Shown: in pieces, positions 46,345 to 59,592 of the stretch
Numbering within the stretch: the stretch's first letter is position 1
How the letters are laid out: each line of letters starts with the position of its first letter
Source of the DNA: Sceloporus undulatus
Taxonomy: Eukaryota; Chordata; Lepidosauria; Squamata; Phrynosomatidae
Direction: 5' to 3'
DNA length: 64,000 nucleotides
NCBI RefSeq assembly: GCF_019175285.1
Contig: NC_056527.1
Span: 113,429,434 to 113,493,433, forward strand
Notes under the pieces: generated by a model
The model's input: the letters and a program-made list of their open reading frames with translations, nothing else
The model's database searches: none
What the model was told of the DNA's origin: nothing
Program-made: the position numbers and the translations under genes

Positions 46345-46505
46345 CGAAGGCCAAAACCATATACATGCAAATTCACTCCTGCCTTTCCAGGTCACACATT
46401 ATATATATCCAAGTCCTTTCCAGGCAAACATTCTCTGAAAATGCCAGCCAGTCAGGAAGAAACTTTTCTGGAACATGGCCACATAGCCCGAAAAACCCAC
46501 ATAAA
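46345..46505. repeat. Interspersed palindrome-family repeat (as at 19966)
   Basis: 'aaagtcgaaggcc' at the left and 'ggaacatggccacatagccc' with 'gaaaaacccacataaaaa' at the right match the element inserted in CR1 at 19966-20117. Confidence 0.5.
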
Positions 46506-46553
46506 AAAAAGAAATGGTTTTAGATTTGTGAGAAAATGAATTTGGGGGAATGA

Positions 46554-49500
46554 TCATATGACAGCTTTAAATGGACAACTTGATGTCCCAGGTCTAAGTT
46601 TAGCTCTGGTTAGGTGCTCCCTGCTGTTTAGCTCAGGCTTAAGCAGAATAATGTAACATTTTGGGGGAAAGATACAACCGAGCAACCCAGTGCTGGAGGC
46701 TAAGATAGAGAAAATCTCCACAGCTACCATGTATTTCCCTTTTGTGCTCAGATAAGTTGGAAAGAAAATCAACCAAACACTGCAAAAGATCAGCATGCTG
46801 AAGGTGATAAACTTAGCTTCATTAAATGTGTTTGGCAGCTTCCTGGCTAGGAAAGCTACCAATAAACTCATAATGGACAGAAGTCCCATATATCCCAAGA
46901 CAAGATAAAACATAACGGCAGACCCTTCATTACATTGCACAGTGATTTCTCCAGCAACTGAGCTCATGTCTAACTCTGGGAACGGGGGAGAGATTCCAAG
47001 CCAGATGATACAGATAGTAGTTTGAATGAGGCAGCAAAAGAAAACAATGGAGGTGGCCACCCTTGTTCCCACCCACCTCCTCATCCTGGACCCTGGCTTA
47101 GTGGTCATGAAGGCTAAAACCACAGTGATTGTTTTGGCTAACACAGAAGAAACAGCTACCGAGAAGATGATACTAAAAAATGGTTGTCGGAGAAGACAGC
47201 TGGCTTTTCCTGGCTTACCAAGGAATAGGAAAGAGGAGAGGAAACAGAGCAGGAGGGACACAAGGAGGGTGTAGGTGAGTTTCTGGTTGTTGGCTTTGAC
47301 TATGGGGGTAGCATTGTGTTTAATAAAAGTCCCAAGCACAAAAACTGTGACCAGAGATAAGCAAACAGCACTTGAAGCCAAACATTTTCCTAGAGGGTCT
47401 ACATAAGATAGAAAGGTTATAAGTTTAGGAATACATTGATCTTGATTCATGTTAGCATATTGATCTTCTGGGCATGGGGAACACTCAGCCATGTCTGATG
47501 AAAGAAGAAGAAAGTGCCATTACGGTACATAATCATATACAATATAGTACAAATTCCCATCACTAAATAGTTTTTTTCAGGCTATGTGGCCATTTCAGGA
47601 TCAGGATTGGCATTTCGATTGGCCAATAAAGGTTTCACTGATGGATTTTTGTTTGCATTTGTTAAATGGCCAACACAGCTAACTCTGCATGTTTTCTGTA
47701 TTGTGGGATACTGCATTGTAGCTGCAACAGCAACAACAGCAACAAATATTATTAGTTTTATTTTATGTCATTCCATGTTATCTATATCTAATTCTATATT
47801 GTTAGTAACTGTGGTTAAATCAGCTTTGACTTATGGTGACCCCATGAATGAGAGACCTTCAACTAACCCTATCAATCAACTCCATTGCTCAGATCTTGCA
47901 GATTCAGAGCTGTGGCTCCCTTGACTGAGTCTATCTGGAATGCAGTCATCTTCTTTTCCTACTGACTTCAATCTTGATATATATTATATAATCTTTATTT
48001 CAGCCAACAGGCCATTAGACAACAAAGTGTGTATAAAATGCATAAACATATAAAACTATCAGTATATAAAAGCTTGATAGCAGAGATATCTTTTGACCTG
48101 GCCATGGAAAGAGAGCTAAAATGGGGGCATCATGGCTTCTCTAGGGAGGGAGTTCTAAACTCTGGGATCAGCCACCCACCAGGCCCTCCTCCTTGTTCCC
48201 ACCAAACAAAGGACTTGTGCCATCTACCTGTTTTATTGGAAATCTTCCCTTCTGGACAGAGAACACAATCATAGCAGCAAAATTTCTCCCCTTCCTTCTT
48301 TCTCTTCTGATAACCAGGAGTGCAGGAATCACAGCAGACTGAAATGGGCAGGACCTGTCCATAAAGATGAAGAATGATCAGAATGGACAGGCCCTACTTT
48401 GATCACTAGGGGATGTGTAAATAAACAAGAGACACGAGAAATGCCAATATTAATCATGCAGTCATTTGCCACCACTTTCCTCCACATGCCAGGGGTGACA
48501 CACTGTTCTTTTGTAACCAACATAGATTTTTGTGATGCTTTGGCCACCAAAAATGCCCCATAATCCACACCTGTTTGAAGCTGTGATGCCAGGTAATCCT
48601 ATGCTTATCAATGCTGAATTCTTTTCCTTTGGAAGCACTGGGATCTATTTGTCCCACTTTGACATTAACAAAGGATCGATTTGGAAATGTCACCAAATTC
48701 ATTATGTCAAATCCAGCTCTCACTTCTCTGTTCTCATTAAAATGCACTCTTTCTCCAGCAGAGTTATTGAATGAAACCCCTTGAAGAAAAGGATGGAGCT
48801 AGTTGAAAAAGCAACAGAAACGGGAAGATGGAAACATTGTGAAGTTCTCACAATAAAAACATTAATGAATATTGTTCTGCTTTCTAAAGTGCTTTGGTGT
48901 CCAGATTCATTCATACATAATGTATACCAAGTGAAAAAAATGGGAGCTATGAATCACAATTAATTGAAGTCCATTGATTTTACTATTTTATTTCATTTTG
49001 TAAATATTATATCCTGACATTCTTCCATCATGGAGAAAGCATGACTCAAAGAATGACTGAGCCTGGATCCTGTGCATGATTTTAAACAGTTTCAGCTAAC
49101 AGTGTTTTAAGCTAGAAAACATGGTTAAAGTCACTGATTGTCTCTCTTAAAGTACTGATTGCCTCTTTTTAAGACTAAAAAGACAGAGAAATGTATGGCC
49201 ACCAATTTCTCTAGATGAACCTTGTATATGACACCATCACCAAAAGAAAAGGGAAGAATAAAAGCTGCTAACTATAGAAATAAATATACTTTAGTTTGGA
49301 AACATTACCTGCCAAGGTTGCAGATCCCGAAGAGCCCATTTTATACCATTCACTTTCCCTCGGTGATGGGACCTAGTTGAGTACAAGTCATGTAAAGCAT
49401 GGGCCACAGCATAGATAGCATTATAAATGCCATAGCTGTGGCCACTCAAGCGCATTTCAAAAAGAGGCCCAATGAGGCTCTGCAGTCTCTCCTCTCCAGT

Positions 49501-52483
49501 GCATGTCCCAGAGACCTTATATGGCATCCTGGGATCTGGAAATGAACAGTCAAAGGCTTCCTGCCAGAACTCCTTAAGAAAATCATCTGCTTCTGTCCAA
49601 ACAGGTTTTATGGTCTGAAGAAATTCCTGGAAGCTTGGAACTTCCTTAGAGTGAACCATAAAGGACAGAGCACCCTGGAACATTTCCACATCTTTGTCCC
49701 GGCTAATGCTAGTTAGTACAAAATCAGCCTGAGCAGTAGCAATCCACACTTTTCCAGTCAATAGACTGATCTCACTTGGAAGAATTCCTTGAATAAGAAA
49801 ATATTTAAGACACATAACAATAGAGGGTGGACCATAGATGATAAATATTCTGGTGTTGGATAATCTGTAAATCTGATGCATATCATGGATTAGATGATCC
49901 CGTTCTTTCTGGCCATGCAAATGATCTTGGGTTAGAATTTGTCTTGTGAAGGCTGTGCAGATTCCATTCTGGGAAAGCAAGGGATCCATGGTCTCCAAAA
50001 ATCTCTCTCCACTGTCATCATCCACCACAAAAAGCCCAACCCACGTCCATCTGAAATGCTGAAGCAAGCTGACAATCCCCATATACTGTGAGTCTTCATT
50101 GGTGGCCATGCAGTAAAAAGAATGAAATTGTTTGATCTCATTCTTTGCTGAGACAAATGAGCCATATGAGACCTGAACAAATTTTGAAAATGAAATGGAA
50201 AATGTAACGCATTTTGTCATTCACATCATTTCTATAAAACGTAGGTAATACAACAGTGTCAAAGGTTTGTAAAAGAATATAACAAGAAACTTGGCATAGT
50301 GGGCATAAAACATATAAAAATAGTATACCTGTAATCAAAAGCTTTTGATTGGGAAGACAGATAAACTAGTACAAAGATTTGCATCTTCAGGAAGTGTCTA
50401 GAAAACTCGTAAGAGATGTTGGTCATAGGCATGTTAGTCACAAACATGTCCTAAGTGAAGCCTGGTGCAGAAAGTCTCTTTTTGGATTGATTGTAAGGTG
50501 TTTTGTAGCTTTTGAGGAATGTCCCAAATTCCCACCTCCAACAGTTTGTCAAGTCCTAGAAGGAGCTCTTGCTTACTAGTGAAGAGGGAAGACGACAGAG
50601 AGGCAATTCAACTGATGTAACTCTAAGGGGAAGCGAAAAAAGGATACACTCCTTCTGTGGCTGAACTTGAATTTCTTCAGCTAAGATCTCAGACAAGTTG
50701 CTTTATCATTGTTTGAGTTCCCTTCCCACTTATTCCCATCTTCACCAGTAAGCAGAAGAAGTGTCCTCTCCCAGGCTTGGCAGCTTCAGGGGGGAGGTTT
50801 TGGATGGGGTGGCAAGGGCCAAAGGATAGTCCCTTGTGCCCATTCAAAAAAAGGTGTGCGCCTGGGGTTGGATATGGAACTCTGTGGGCAGAGTGTCATA
50901 ATCTACCTGCTTGATATAGGATTTTGATCAATGTTTCTGGCCTATGAGAAAGGAATAAATATATAATGGTCTGAAACCAACTCTCTAACATGCACAAAAT
51001 AATAAATTGTTTATATACAGTGATTATCACATATTAATTGCAGAAGATAAGAGGTTACATTTCCTGTATGTTTGATACTTGGGTTGGATGTTAATACAAA
51101 ATAAATGTCAAATATGCTATCTTAAATTATAGCATCATTTTGGATATCAGTATTATAATTCTGCATAACCATATGACTCTTCTATCTTTATGTTTGTTAC
51201 TTGTGGGTTCAGCCATGTCTAGGCTTTCAGTTTTGGGGAGTTGTAGTATATCCAAGGAACTTTTGCAGCATACATAGGTAAGTTCCTTTAAGGTATTTAA
51301 GTGGTATGTAGTTCTATCTGAAAAACATTGCTATTAGACTGTATACAGTTCCTTGCAAAAAACAGCATAAAGAAAGACTTATTATATCTCATGGGGAATA
51401 ACTTATTTCCAAGAGAGGTAAGAATTCAGCATTATTTTACGGTGCATATTAATTGTTGGCGGATAATGAGCATTTCATAATGTTGCTTTTATTTTTAGAG
51501 TTTGTTGGCAAGCTTTAAAAAAACCCTGCAACTTGGATATTGAATTGTGGAGTCAATACTTAGCTGAGATATATAGTTCATTACTACTGATAAGGATATA
51601 TCAAAATGGCTTCAAAAAACTCTGGAGGTAGTCATCTTCCTGCTACCATTGCTGTCCATTTACTTTCCAGTTCATTTGCTATCCATCTACTTTCGACAGT
51701 TTCTACAAACAGTATGCTGTATTGTTGCAACCACCAAGATGTGGATTATTGTTTAGGACTTGTGGAAATAAAGCTCAGAATCAGAGTCAGAATCAGAAAG
51801 ACCACAATTCTACTTTTTGTCATCCTCTGTTATTAGAAAGCCTTTCACTACAGTTGAAGTTGTTAGCACCTGAGGAAGCATAGGGGCATAAGTTGGGATA
51901 TATAGCTCTCTAAACACTTGGTTTGTGTATTTAATGTTTTATGGAATTACTGGAATGTGGTCACTGTATATAAACAATTTATTTAGAGTGCTGATTTCAG
52001 TCCCTTATATATTTATTCTTTAGATATATCCCAGTTCAGTCCTTTCCAGGTTCTCCCTTCTGTTTCTTCAGTGTTGTTTGTGAAACCTTCCCATTGTGTT
52101 TGTTCATGTCTAGATCCTACCTGTGGAATCCTGTAGAGAGTTGAAATATCTGCTATGCGGAATGAGGTCTTGGCATCACGTGCCCCAATGATGGCTAATG
52201 GCTTTTGGTGGCCTTTACAGTCATAATTGAGGACTAATTTGTGTGATTTGAAGAGAAGTTCCAGAGTGGCACGATAGGTCAGGTGTGCATCATTGTAACT
52301 GTCATAGATGTGGGTTCCAAGGGTGACGTTTGGTAAGATATTGGGATTCTTGTTGATCTCCTTTATAGCAAATGCCAAGGACAAGATATGCTGGTAGAAC
52401 TTTGTCAGCACCCTGCAGAAAGAGTTGCACACAACAAAACAAAACAAAACAGTATTGCTCTCATTGAGAGAGTAGTTTGGTCA

Positions 52484-52535
<52 letters not shown>

Positions 52536-54215
52536 NNNNNNNNNNCCCTACATGTTTCAAACTCTCATCTACACCCAGCCTTTCCCTGTTCTCTCTCTCC
52601 TCTCTGCCCTTGTAAAACACCAAAGAGTCTCTTCCCCTCTTCGGTGAAGGGAAAGTGAACCAGGAGTCAAAAAACATGTGCAGTGCCTTTGGTTCAGGGT
52701 CTGTAAATCAAAGCAAGCAAGCAGTGCAGAAGGTGAATATGTGCTCATATTAATAGTTTTGATTTTGCCATTCAGTTACAGGAATCATGAAGCCTTCCAT
52801 ATGTTCTCAGACTGCAACTTGCAACATTCCCCACCATGTTTTAGGCTGGCTAAGACAGCTGTGACTGGCTAGGACTGCAAGGACAGTGATCCCGTCTTTC
52901 CCTTGTTTCCGAAGGGCCTTCTTTTGGCTCCTTTCTTCCCCCCAATAAATTTTTATTTTCTGTTCATGGGAATGTATATATCACTTTATGCATGCCTAGA
53001 CTATTGACTGAGATAGAGCATTCCCTGTGATTTCAAACAATATTTTGGTTTTGTCTCTTTTTAACTCTCCCCACCAACTCATCACTATATCTAAAACTTA
53101 GGTATACATATTTCTTTGCTGTTTTAGTTTTACCATACATATTATCTTTCTAACTTTGCTATCTGCAACATACCTTGTCTGTGAACTGTGATCTTGCATT
53201 AAGCTTTTTTCTCCCCCCACATTCACCACACCTTACAAATTATTATAGCACAGAAAACTGGGTATATTGAAATATTGTGCAAGTAGGTAAAACAATAATT
53301 CCTCCAAAGCCCTAAAACCATGCACCCATACACAGATATAAATGTACACCTTACAATGAGATAGGTGAAGAAATGATGTTGATGCTGATGATGTACATTT
53401 TATAAGCAGAGTAAATGCAAAGCATGGAAATAAATAGCATAGGAAAGGACAGCGGCAATGAAAGCAGAAACCTTCTTTGTTGCAAAAGAATCCACATTTC
53501 ACTTTGAACACTCACATATTTGAAAGGCTTAGAGAGCAGTTTTTAGAAATAACATGCAAATAAAACAACAGATATATTCTGAAATGGGAATGTGGCTAAG
53601 TAAAAACATGTACTTTAGTTGGGAGGAGATGAAAGCTTACATTACGTTCATTATGCAAAGAAATGCAGGAGCTAGAAAGGATGTGGTTAGGCTTGAGAAA
53701 AAGAAAGAATACAAAATTTCAACTCCCAATACAAAGCAAAGATGATAAAGAAAATGAAGAGACTCATCAAAAGGGAAACTTGGAGAGCTCCAATCCATAG
53801 TAAATACATGTATTACCATCAGAAAATTAATGTGCATGGAGGATAATCATTTATTCTGTTTGTTCAGCATCTTTTTGTATTTCTAATACTTAAGCTTATT
53901 ATCTTACATGATTCAAAGAAGAAAAAAATGATTTCCTTACACAATAAGATCAGAATATTCCTTCCAAGGGTATTCTTTGAAAGAAAATTCATGGGGACAG
54001 TACAATAAATGAGTCACAAGAGAAGCAACCATGAGGTCCCCAGACTGATATGATTCATGTGGAAGGGAAAGGGGATCCTGCAGGAGACATTTTGTTGTTT
54101 CCACTCCATACACCCAAAGGAGAAGGAGAAACAACATCAGTAAGGCTGCCAATTTCCCATTCCAGCTGCAGATCCCCTCCTTAGATGTAAACTCTTCTGA
54201 ATCCATTTGCAGCAT
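46554..54215 (-). CDS. V2R gene B: type 2 vomeronasal receptor, complete, six exons
   Basis: Exons (high to low): 53941-54215, 52121-52412, 49309-50172, 48571-48798, 48228-48354, 46554-47494; sizes 275, 292, 864, 228, 127 and 941 nt, GT-AG at each junction, 909 codons including the stop and no interruption. Exon 1 carries MDSEEF and the signal stretch '[14 protein letters not shown]'. Exon 2 reads [16 protein letters not shown]; exon 3 [24 protein letters not shown] and [16 protein letters not shown]; exon 4 [15 protein letters not shown]; exon 5 SVCCDSC and [12 protein letters not shown]; exon 6 [14 protein letters not shown], seven transmembrane segments and PPKCYII. It is closest to exon C in the last exon. 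Its C-terminal tail ([17 protein letters not shown]) runs into what is 3' UTR in C, so the ancestral stop has been bypassed. Intact receptor expected. Confidence 0.93.
52487..52545. repeat. (AAT)n microsatellite and 10-N gap in intron 1 of gene B
   Basis: AAT array at 52487-52535 followed by N at 52536-52545. Confidence 0.9.
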
Positions 54216-54219
54216 CTAT

Positions 54220-55085
54220 GCGATTCAGAGTGGTTGCTCAGTGGGATGAGATCAAGCCTCCCTCTCTATACCAGTAGAAGTAGTAAATGCATTCATTACA
54301 AAGCCAGCAGAGGCTGTCAGTACACTGACAATGTCTAGGTTATTCAGTGGGAAATACCAAGGGGTCAAGATCAAAGTGACAGGACCTTTTTGTGCCTCTT
54401 CCTGAAGCCCATCTTTGATTTGCACAAGTGGAGGAGTTAATATTTGTAGAATGGTGCTATGGTTGTGTTCTACCCTTGTGAAAAACCCAATGGAGTCTCT
54501 GTCCTTAAGGAAATGAAATTACAGCCTTCTGGATAATGACAGCAGAGTTCACTCTTTTCCCACTCGAGTGGCAATATTGTTCACAAACATGTTTTTCAAA
54601 TTTGGTTTCATCATTATTTGGGCAAAAAGGAAACGGACACCAGTTTTTTTTTTGGGGGGGGGGATTTCCAAGTAAATCTTGTCCCAAGATGATAGTACCA
54701 GCTTGATGAGAGAGATAAGGTAGCACTCTTTCTTATGGCTTTCTTACTGGGAATATTGAGCTACATAGGCCTTTGAGCAGAACAGTCCTAGTCCTGCATT
54801 ATAATAGTGATGGATGTGATCATTAATGTTCTTTAGGACCAGTGGTGGCTCATGGACCAAGCAGGGAAGGATACACCCCCAAATGTTTGAGGTAGTGTTC
54901 TCCCATTTGATCCAAAAGCCACTGATGCTTATGTCTTGCTACACAAGAGAAAGGAGGATGCTTCACTTGCCTTGCAGTCATATTCAAGCTAAAGTAGAAC
55001 TCTGCCCCACTGAAAACAGGATAATTTACACCAGAGTTGACCTTCATGTGATTGCACTGTTACTCCTGAACACAGTACAATGACA
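54220..55085. other. Upstream flank of gene B; no gene recognised
   Basis: No TATA or other promoter element can be assigned confidently. A T/G homopolymer pair lies at about 54645-54662. Confidence 0.4.
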
Positions 55086-55290
55086 TGCAAAATCCACCAA
55101 ACAGTGATACCTTTATTGGGACAAGCAAACCCTTAAAATACATGTTGCAAGCTTTCAGAGCTTCACTGGCTTCTTCATCAGGCAAAGATATTAAAAACCA
55201 TACAGGAGAGAAACCAAAATTAAGACCATGAGATGGATCAAATGTAGCCCATGGCCAGTACATCAACCCCATCTTCAGCCTCCTATGCTA
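55085..55290. repeat. Interspersed repeat, unclassified
   Basis: 'ccaccaaacagtgatacctt', TATTGGGACAAGCAAACCC, 'aaaatacatgttgcaagctt' and 'cactggcttcttcatcaggc'. An inverse relative is at about 9935-10025. Class unknown. Confidence 0.5.
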
Positions 55291-55501
55291 TTTTTTTTAA
55301 GTTGCATGATTGTGGCCAATAGCATAATTTCTGATTCTAGATTCTCATCCAGCAGCTGCTTAAGGATAATTTAGAAAAATAAATCTGTCTTCTTCATACT
55401 AGAGATTTACATAATTTGAGAGGAAAAGATTTGGAATTTATGAGAAAACAGAATTGGGAAAATTAGCATATGGCAGCTTTAAATGGACAGTTTTTGATGT
55501 C

Positions 55502-56403
55502 CTATGTCTTTCTTCTGGTTAGGTGCTCCCTGCTGTTTAGTTCAGGTTTCAGCAGAATAATATAACATTTTGGGGAGAAGATACAACAGAGCAACCCAGC
55601 GCTGGAGGCTAGGATAGAGAAAATCTCCATAGCCACCATGTATTTTCCCTTTGTGCTCAGATAAGTTGGAAAGAAAGTCAGCCAAACACTGCAAAAGATC
55701 AACATGCTGAAAGTGATAAACTTGGTTTCATTGAAAGTATCTGGCAGCTCCCTGGCTAGGAAAGCCACATTTAAATTGATAATGGAAAGAAGTCCCATGT
55801 AACCCAGGGCAAGATATAACATAATGGCAGACCTTTCATTACATTGCACAGTGATTTCTCCAGCAACTGAGTTCATGTCTAAATCTGGAAATGGGGGAGA
55901 GATTCCAAGCCAGATGATACAGATAGTAGTTTGAATAATGCAGCAAGTGAAGACAATGGAGGTGGCTACCCTTGTTCCCAACCATTTCTTCATACCTGTC
56001 CCTGGCTTAGTAGCCATGAAGGCTACAACCACTGTGATGGTTTTGGCCAAGATAGAAGAAAGAGCCACTGAGAATATGATGCTAAAAAATGGTTGTCGGA
56101 GAAGACAGTTGAACTTTCCTGGCTTACCAAGGAATAGGAAAGAGGAGAGGAAACAGAGCAGGAGGGACACAAGGAGAGTGTAGGTGAGTTTCTGATTGTT
56201 AGCTTTGACTATGGGAGTATCATTGTGTTTAAGAAATGTTCCAAGCACAAAAACTGTGACCAGCGATAAGAAAACAGCACTTGAAGCTAAACATTTTCCT
56301 AAAGGGTCTTTGTAAGATAGAAAGGCTATCAGTTTATGAATGCATTGATCTTGATCCTTGCTTGCATATTGATCTTCTGGGCATGGGAAACACTCAACTG
56401 TAT
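55502..56403 (-). CDS. Orphan V2R transmembrane exon (C), open reading frame intact
   Basis: A lone exon 6: acceptor CCCATCAG, then [21 protein letters not shown], seven hydrophobic segments, [13 protein letters not shown] and a normal stop (302 residues including the split first codon). The phase matches exon 5 of A, B and D. No exon 1-5 belongs to it: gene B starts at 54215 on one side and gene D's exon 6 lies at 59804-60705 on the other. Intron-5-like sequence similar to gene D is retained to about 58320, so the duplicate is genomic, not retroposed. Most simply it is a truncated array member; the undamaged frame also allows it to serve as an alternative last exon for gene D transcripts. 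Confidence 0.85.
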
Positions 56404-56850
56404 CTGATGGGAGAAGAAAAAAGACAGTCACAGTACAGAGTCATACACAGTGTGGAAGCAATTTCCATCACTAACTTCAACATCGAGGTGTTTGGCTCCT
56501 ATCCCGCAGTTACAGTTACTGTAGTAAATTAATGCTGTATATTAAGTTTGGATCTTGATCCCGTGAGCGAATCAAGTTTTGAGAAAAAACACATCAACCT
56601 ACCCTACATGTAACCCTGTCCCCTTTCTTCATCAGCTGGAAAGAAGAAACTGAAACTTCTCTAGAGGTGTCAGTGAATGAGGAAAGTGTTTGTGCTTCTA
56701 CATGTACATTTGAAAATGTATGTGTTTGTGTCACCGCTGTTTATGACATGTCCAGGTGTGACTGACATGATAAAGAACTCAAATTATCTCAGGTTTGATT
56801 TGGACCTTGGGATCAAAATGTTACTAGTCCTATCCTATCTATTTCCCGTT

Positions 56851-57115
56851 TACAGTGGTACCCCGGGATACGAATTGATCGCGTTACGAAATTTCCGGGG
56901 TACGAAAAAGTTAGCTTGGAAAAAACTGTTCCAGGTAACGAAAGATTTTTCGGGTTACGAATTTTTTTTGGTGTGTTTCGGCGCTTTTTGGCACGAAATT
57001 TAAAAGCCGCGGCTTTCCAGCGCTAGCGGAAAGCCTTTTTTCGGGTTGCGAAATCTTTCGGATTACGAACGGCGCCACGGAACGAATTAAATTCGTAACC
57101 CGGGGTACCACTGTA
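56851..57115. mobile_element. Tc1/mariner (Tigger-like) MITE with TA duplication
   Basis: Element 56853-57113 with termini CAGTGGTACCCCGGGATACG and GTAACCCGGGGTACCACTG, flanked by TA on both sides. The interior is CpG-rich and repeats the 'gggtTACGAA' motif. No transposase. The terminal motif is that of Tigger-like mariners; CpG retention suggests limited age. Confidence 0.8.
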
Positions 57116-57649
57116 CTTTCAACAAAGATTTTCAAGTTTCCTTTTCCTTCAGTCATTCTAACTGTTACTTTCATAATGTTATTTCTCAGAGAACTGGGCT
57201 ATTTCTATTCCCCTTGTGTTTTGCATCGAAAAGGTCTGAAAAATGGAATTCTTAATTTGAGATATACAAAAAAAAGACAATAATTAAAAAAACCAACCCA
57301 AAACCCAGAGGTGTATGTGAGTGTACTTTTACATGCTATTTACCAGGAACTATATGTATAGTGCCCTCAACCTCTGGTTTCTTAAATCACATAATCAACA
57401 CTGGACCTCATTTTTTGCACTTTGAAGACCTGCAGCAGACATGCAGTTTCTTGAAGTAGTTTGACCGAAACTCCTTAACTTAACAGGACTGTACCAAGTC
57501 TCCTAAAGACATAGTACAGGCACCTCAATAAATGTGTCTCAGATGTGTCACTCATGTCAGACAAATAGCTATGAGCATATGCTGGAGTGTGACTGATTTC
57601 TATAGACTAAGGCTGGAAACAAAAAAAGAAGAGAAATAAATGGGATACA

Positions 57650-57985
57650 GACCTCTCAAAAAAGGTGGTCTCCCGCCACCCTGTTTTGCTCCGTGAGGGA
57701 GCAGCAGCGGACAAACTGCGCGGCTCCATCACGGAACAAAAAGAACCCGCAAAAAGTGGTTTCTTCTTGTGGTGCCTTTGTGATGCTGCAGTGCACCAAT
57801 GGCGCACTGTGGTGTCACAAAGGCACCGGGACATGGGGACGCTAAGCGTCCATCGTGTAAAAATGGTGGTGCCCATGTGTACAGGGCGCTGCCGTTTTGA
57901 TTTATGGAGTACATACTAGGATTAGGGAGTGTCTGAATGGTGGACGCTCCCTAACCCTAGTATCGCCGCCAGCACGCTACAAAAT
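57650..57985. mobile_element. Hairpin-array element, inverse orientation
   Basis: Stem-loops in reverse order to the 32.6-kb copy: GGTGGTCTCCCGCCACC (57665-57681), TTTTGCTCCGTGA/TCACGGAACAAAA, GGTGCCTTTGTGATG.../...GTCACAAAGGCACC (about 57771-57827), GGACGCTAAGCGTCC (57838-57852, the exact complement of the stem at 32771-32785), a paired ATGGTGGTGCCC/GGGCGCTGCC, and 'atactaggattagggagtg'/'ctccctaaccctagtat'. Confidence 0.7.
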
Positions 57986-58084
57986 GCAGGTATGTATCGC
58001 ACCATAGCTTAGGAACACTTATGGTCATCTCCATTACCAGCTTCTACCTTTACTTACCTGCCACTTTGCCCCACAGTATATATC

Positions 58085-58325
58085 TCCCTTTGTGCCATGC
58101 AATTGATGAACCAACCTCTCTTGAAGCCTATGGTTTAAAAATTATTCAGTTTCTCACCATCCCATGTCCAACTGCAGAAATCATTTACAGTATATAAACA
58201 GGATTTAATGCCTCCCTTAATTTGAAATTGTTTTAAATGGTCAGGATGATAAACACTAAGGTCAACCTTGAACAGGTGCTTACATGCACAAGTGGAAGGC
58301 CAGATAGTACAAATGAACCATGTGC
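58085..58325 (-). other. Retained intron-5 sequence of the truncated V2R copy C
   Basis: GATGAACCAACCTCTCTTGA and 'tgcacaagtggaaggccag' correspond to TATGAATCAACCTCTCCTGA (about 62602) and 'agcacaggtggaaggctgc' (about 62677) in gene D, which lie shortly 3' of its exon 5. Beyond about 58325 the similarity stops and no exon 5 is found. Confidence 0.65.
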
Positions 58326-59000
58326 TTTTGTGTTTAACAGAGTAGTTGAGACTGAACTCAGAAGGAAAGCTTATTTGAGTAACAGTGCCTTCCATTCCAT
58401 TTTATTACATTACATGGCAATATGTAATAAACACATTGTAAGATGAAAAACAGTTTTAAAAGACTTAAGATTAAGAAGTAAACTATATTGATGCATACCT
58501 CCTTTTGTTTCATTTTATTACACAACATTACATTCTATACAAAGACAGTTGAAGATGAAATACATTTTGAACAGACTCAAGGATGTTATTTTTCTTTTTG
58601 AGGCAAGAAACTTCTGTCTTAATATTGTGCAGTGTGTATTAAAACTAGGAGTCAATACTAAGTTTGCAAAAAGAAGAAATCATGGAATGGATCTCAGGGT
58701 TAGGAGAAAGCCTTTTTCTCTGTTAGGCCCTATCATTATTGCTGGAATGCATGGGGAGAGGTGTGTAGGGGTAACACAATGGTAAGGTAATGGTAAGGTT
58801 ACTCTTGCCTGTGGAAAATCACACTGGGGCAAAGTTGTTGTCTCAGTCTTCTCTGTTCCCTCCAAGTCAACTTGGCACAATCCTGTGGTGGCTATGATGC
58901 TAGGACCAGAGATATTAGACCAATGTAGTTGATCTTCAGTCTCATTTACTAAGGGTCACTTGTCTCCAGCCCTGGATACCCTTTGGCTAGTGATCACTAT

Positions 59001-59336
59001 GGACCTTATCACACAGGTGATATTGGGCAAAATTGGGGATTTAAACAGTGATTATCCAGAGCAAAATGAGATATTGCAAAGAAGATAGATGTTCACATGA
59101 TGTTGCTATTAAACAGGTAATAAATAGGAAAAAAACAGGCAACAAATCATTTTGGGGGAAATCCCAATAATGATTTGTTGTTCTTTATTGCCTATTTTTT
59201 GCCTGCTTATTGCCCATTTAATAGTAATGTGTGTGAAAATCTTAATTGCAATATTGCATTTTGCGCTGGATAATTGCTGTTTGAACCCTCGATTTCGCCC
59301 CGATTTCTCCCCAATTTTCCCTGTGTGATAAGGTCC
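59001..59336. mobile_element. Palindromic MITE (GGACYTTATCACA family), second copy
   Basis: Ends GGACCTTATCACACAGG and CCTGTGTGATAAGGTCC are perfect inverse complements; TAT occurs on both sides (58998-59000 and 59337-59339). Shares 'gtgtgtgaaaatcttaat' with the copy at 9556-9807. Confidence 0.8.
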
Positions 59337-59399
59337 TATGTCTAGCATCATCCCTACAGCAGAGAGCTTACAGGGGGCAACTTAAGGCCCCCATTTCAA

Positions 59400-59592
59400 A
59401 CCGGAAACAACTTTATATGTCTTTTAATGATTTCATACTATTTTGTACTGTTTGAATATGATGAGTTTGAATTGTTTTTTAAAAACTATATTGTTAGGTG
59501 TTTTGTGGATCTCCTTGTGTTCTTTTTGTGGACCTCCTTGGGTTCCATTCTGGAAGAAAAGTGGTATATAAATGAAATAAATAAATAAATCT
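59400..59592 (+). repeat. LINE 3' end with ATAA tail
   Basis: T-rich 3' UTR ending 'gaaaagtggtatataaatga' and (AATA)n. Confidence 0.6.
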
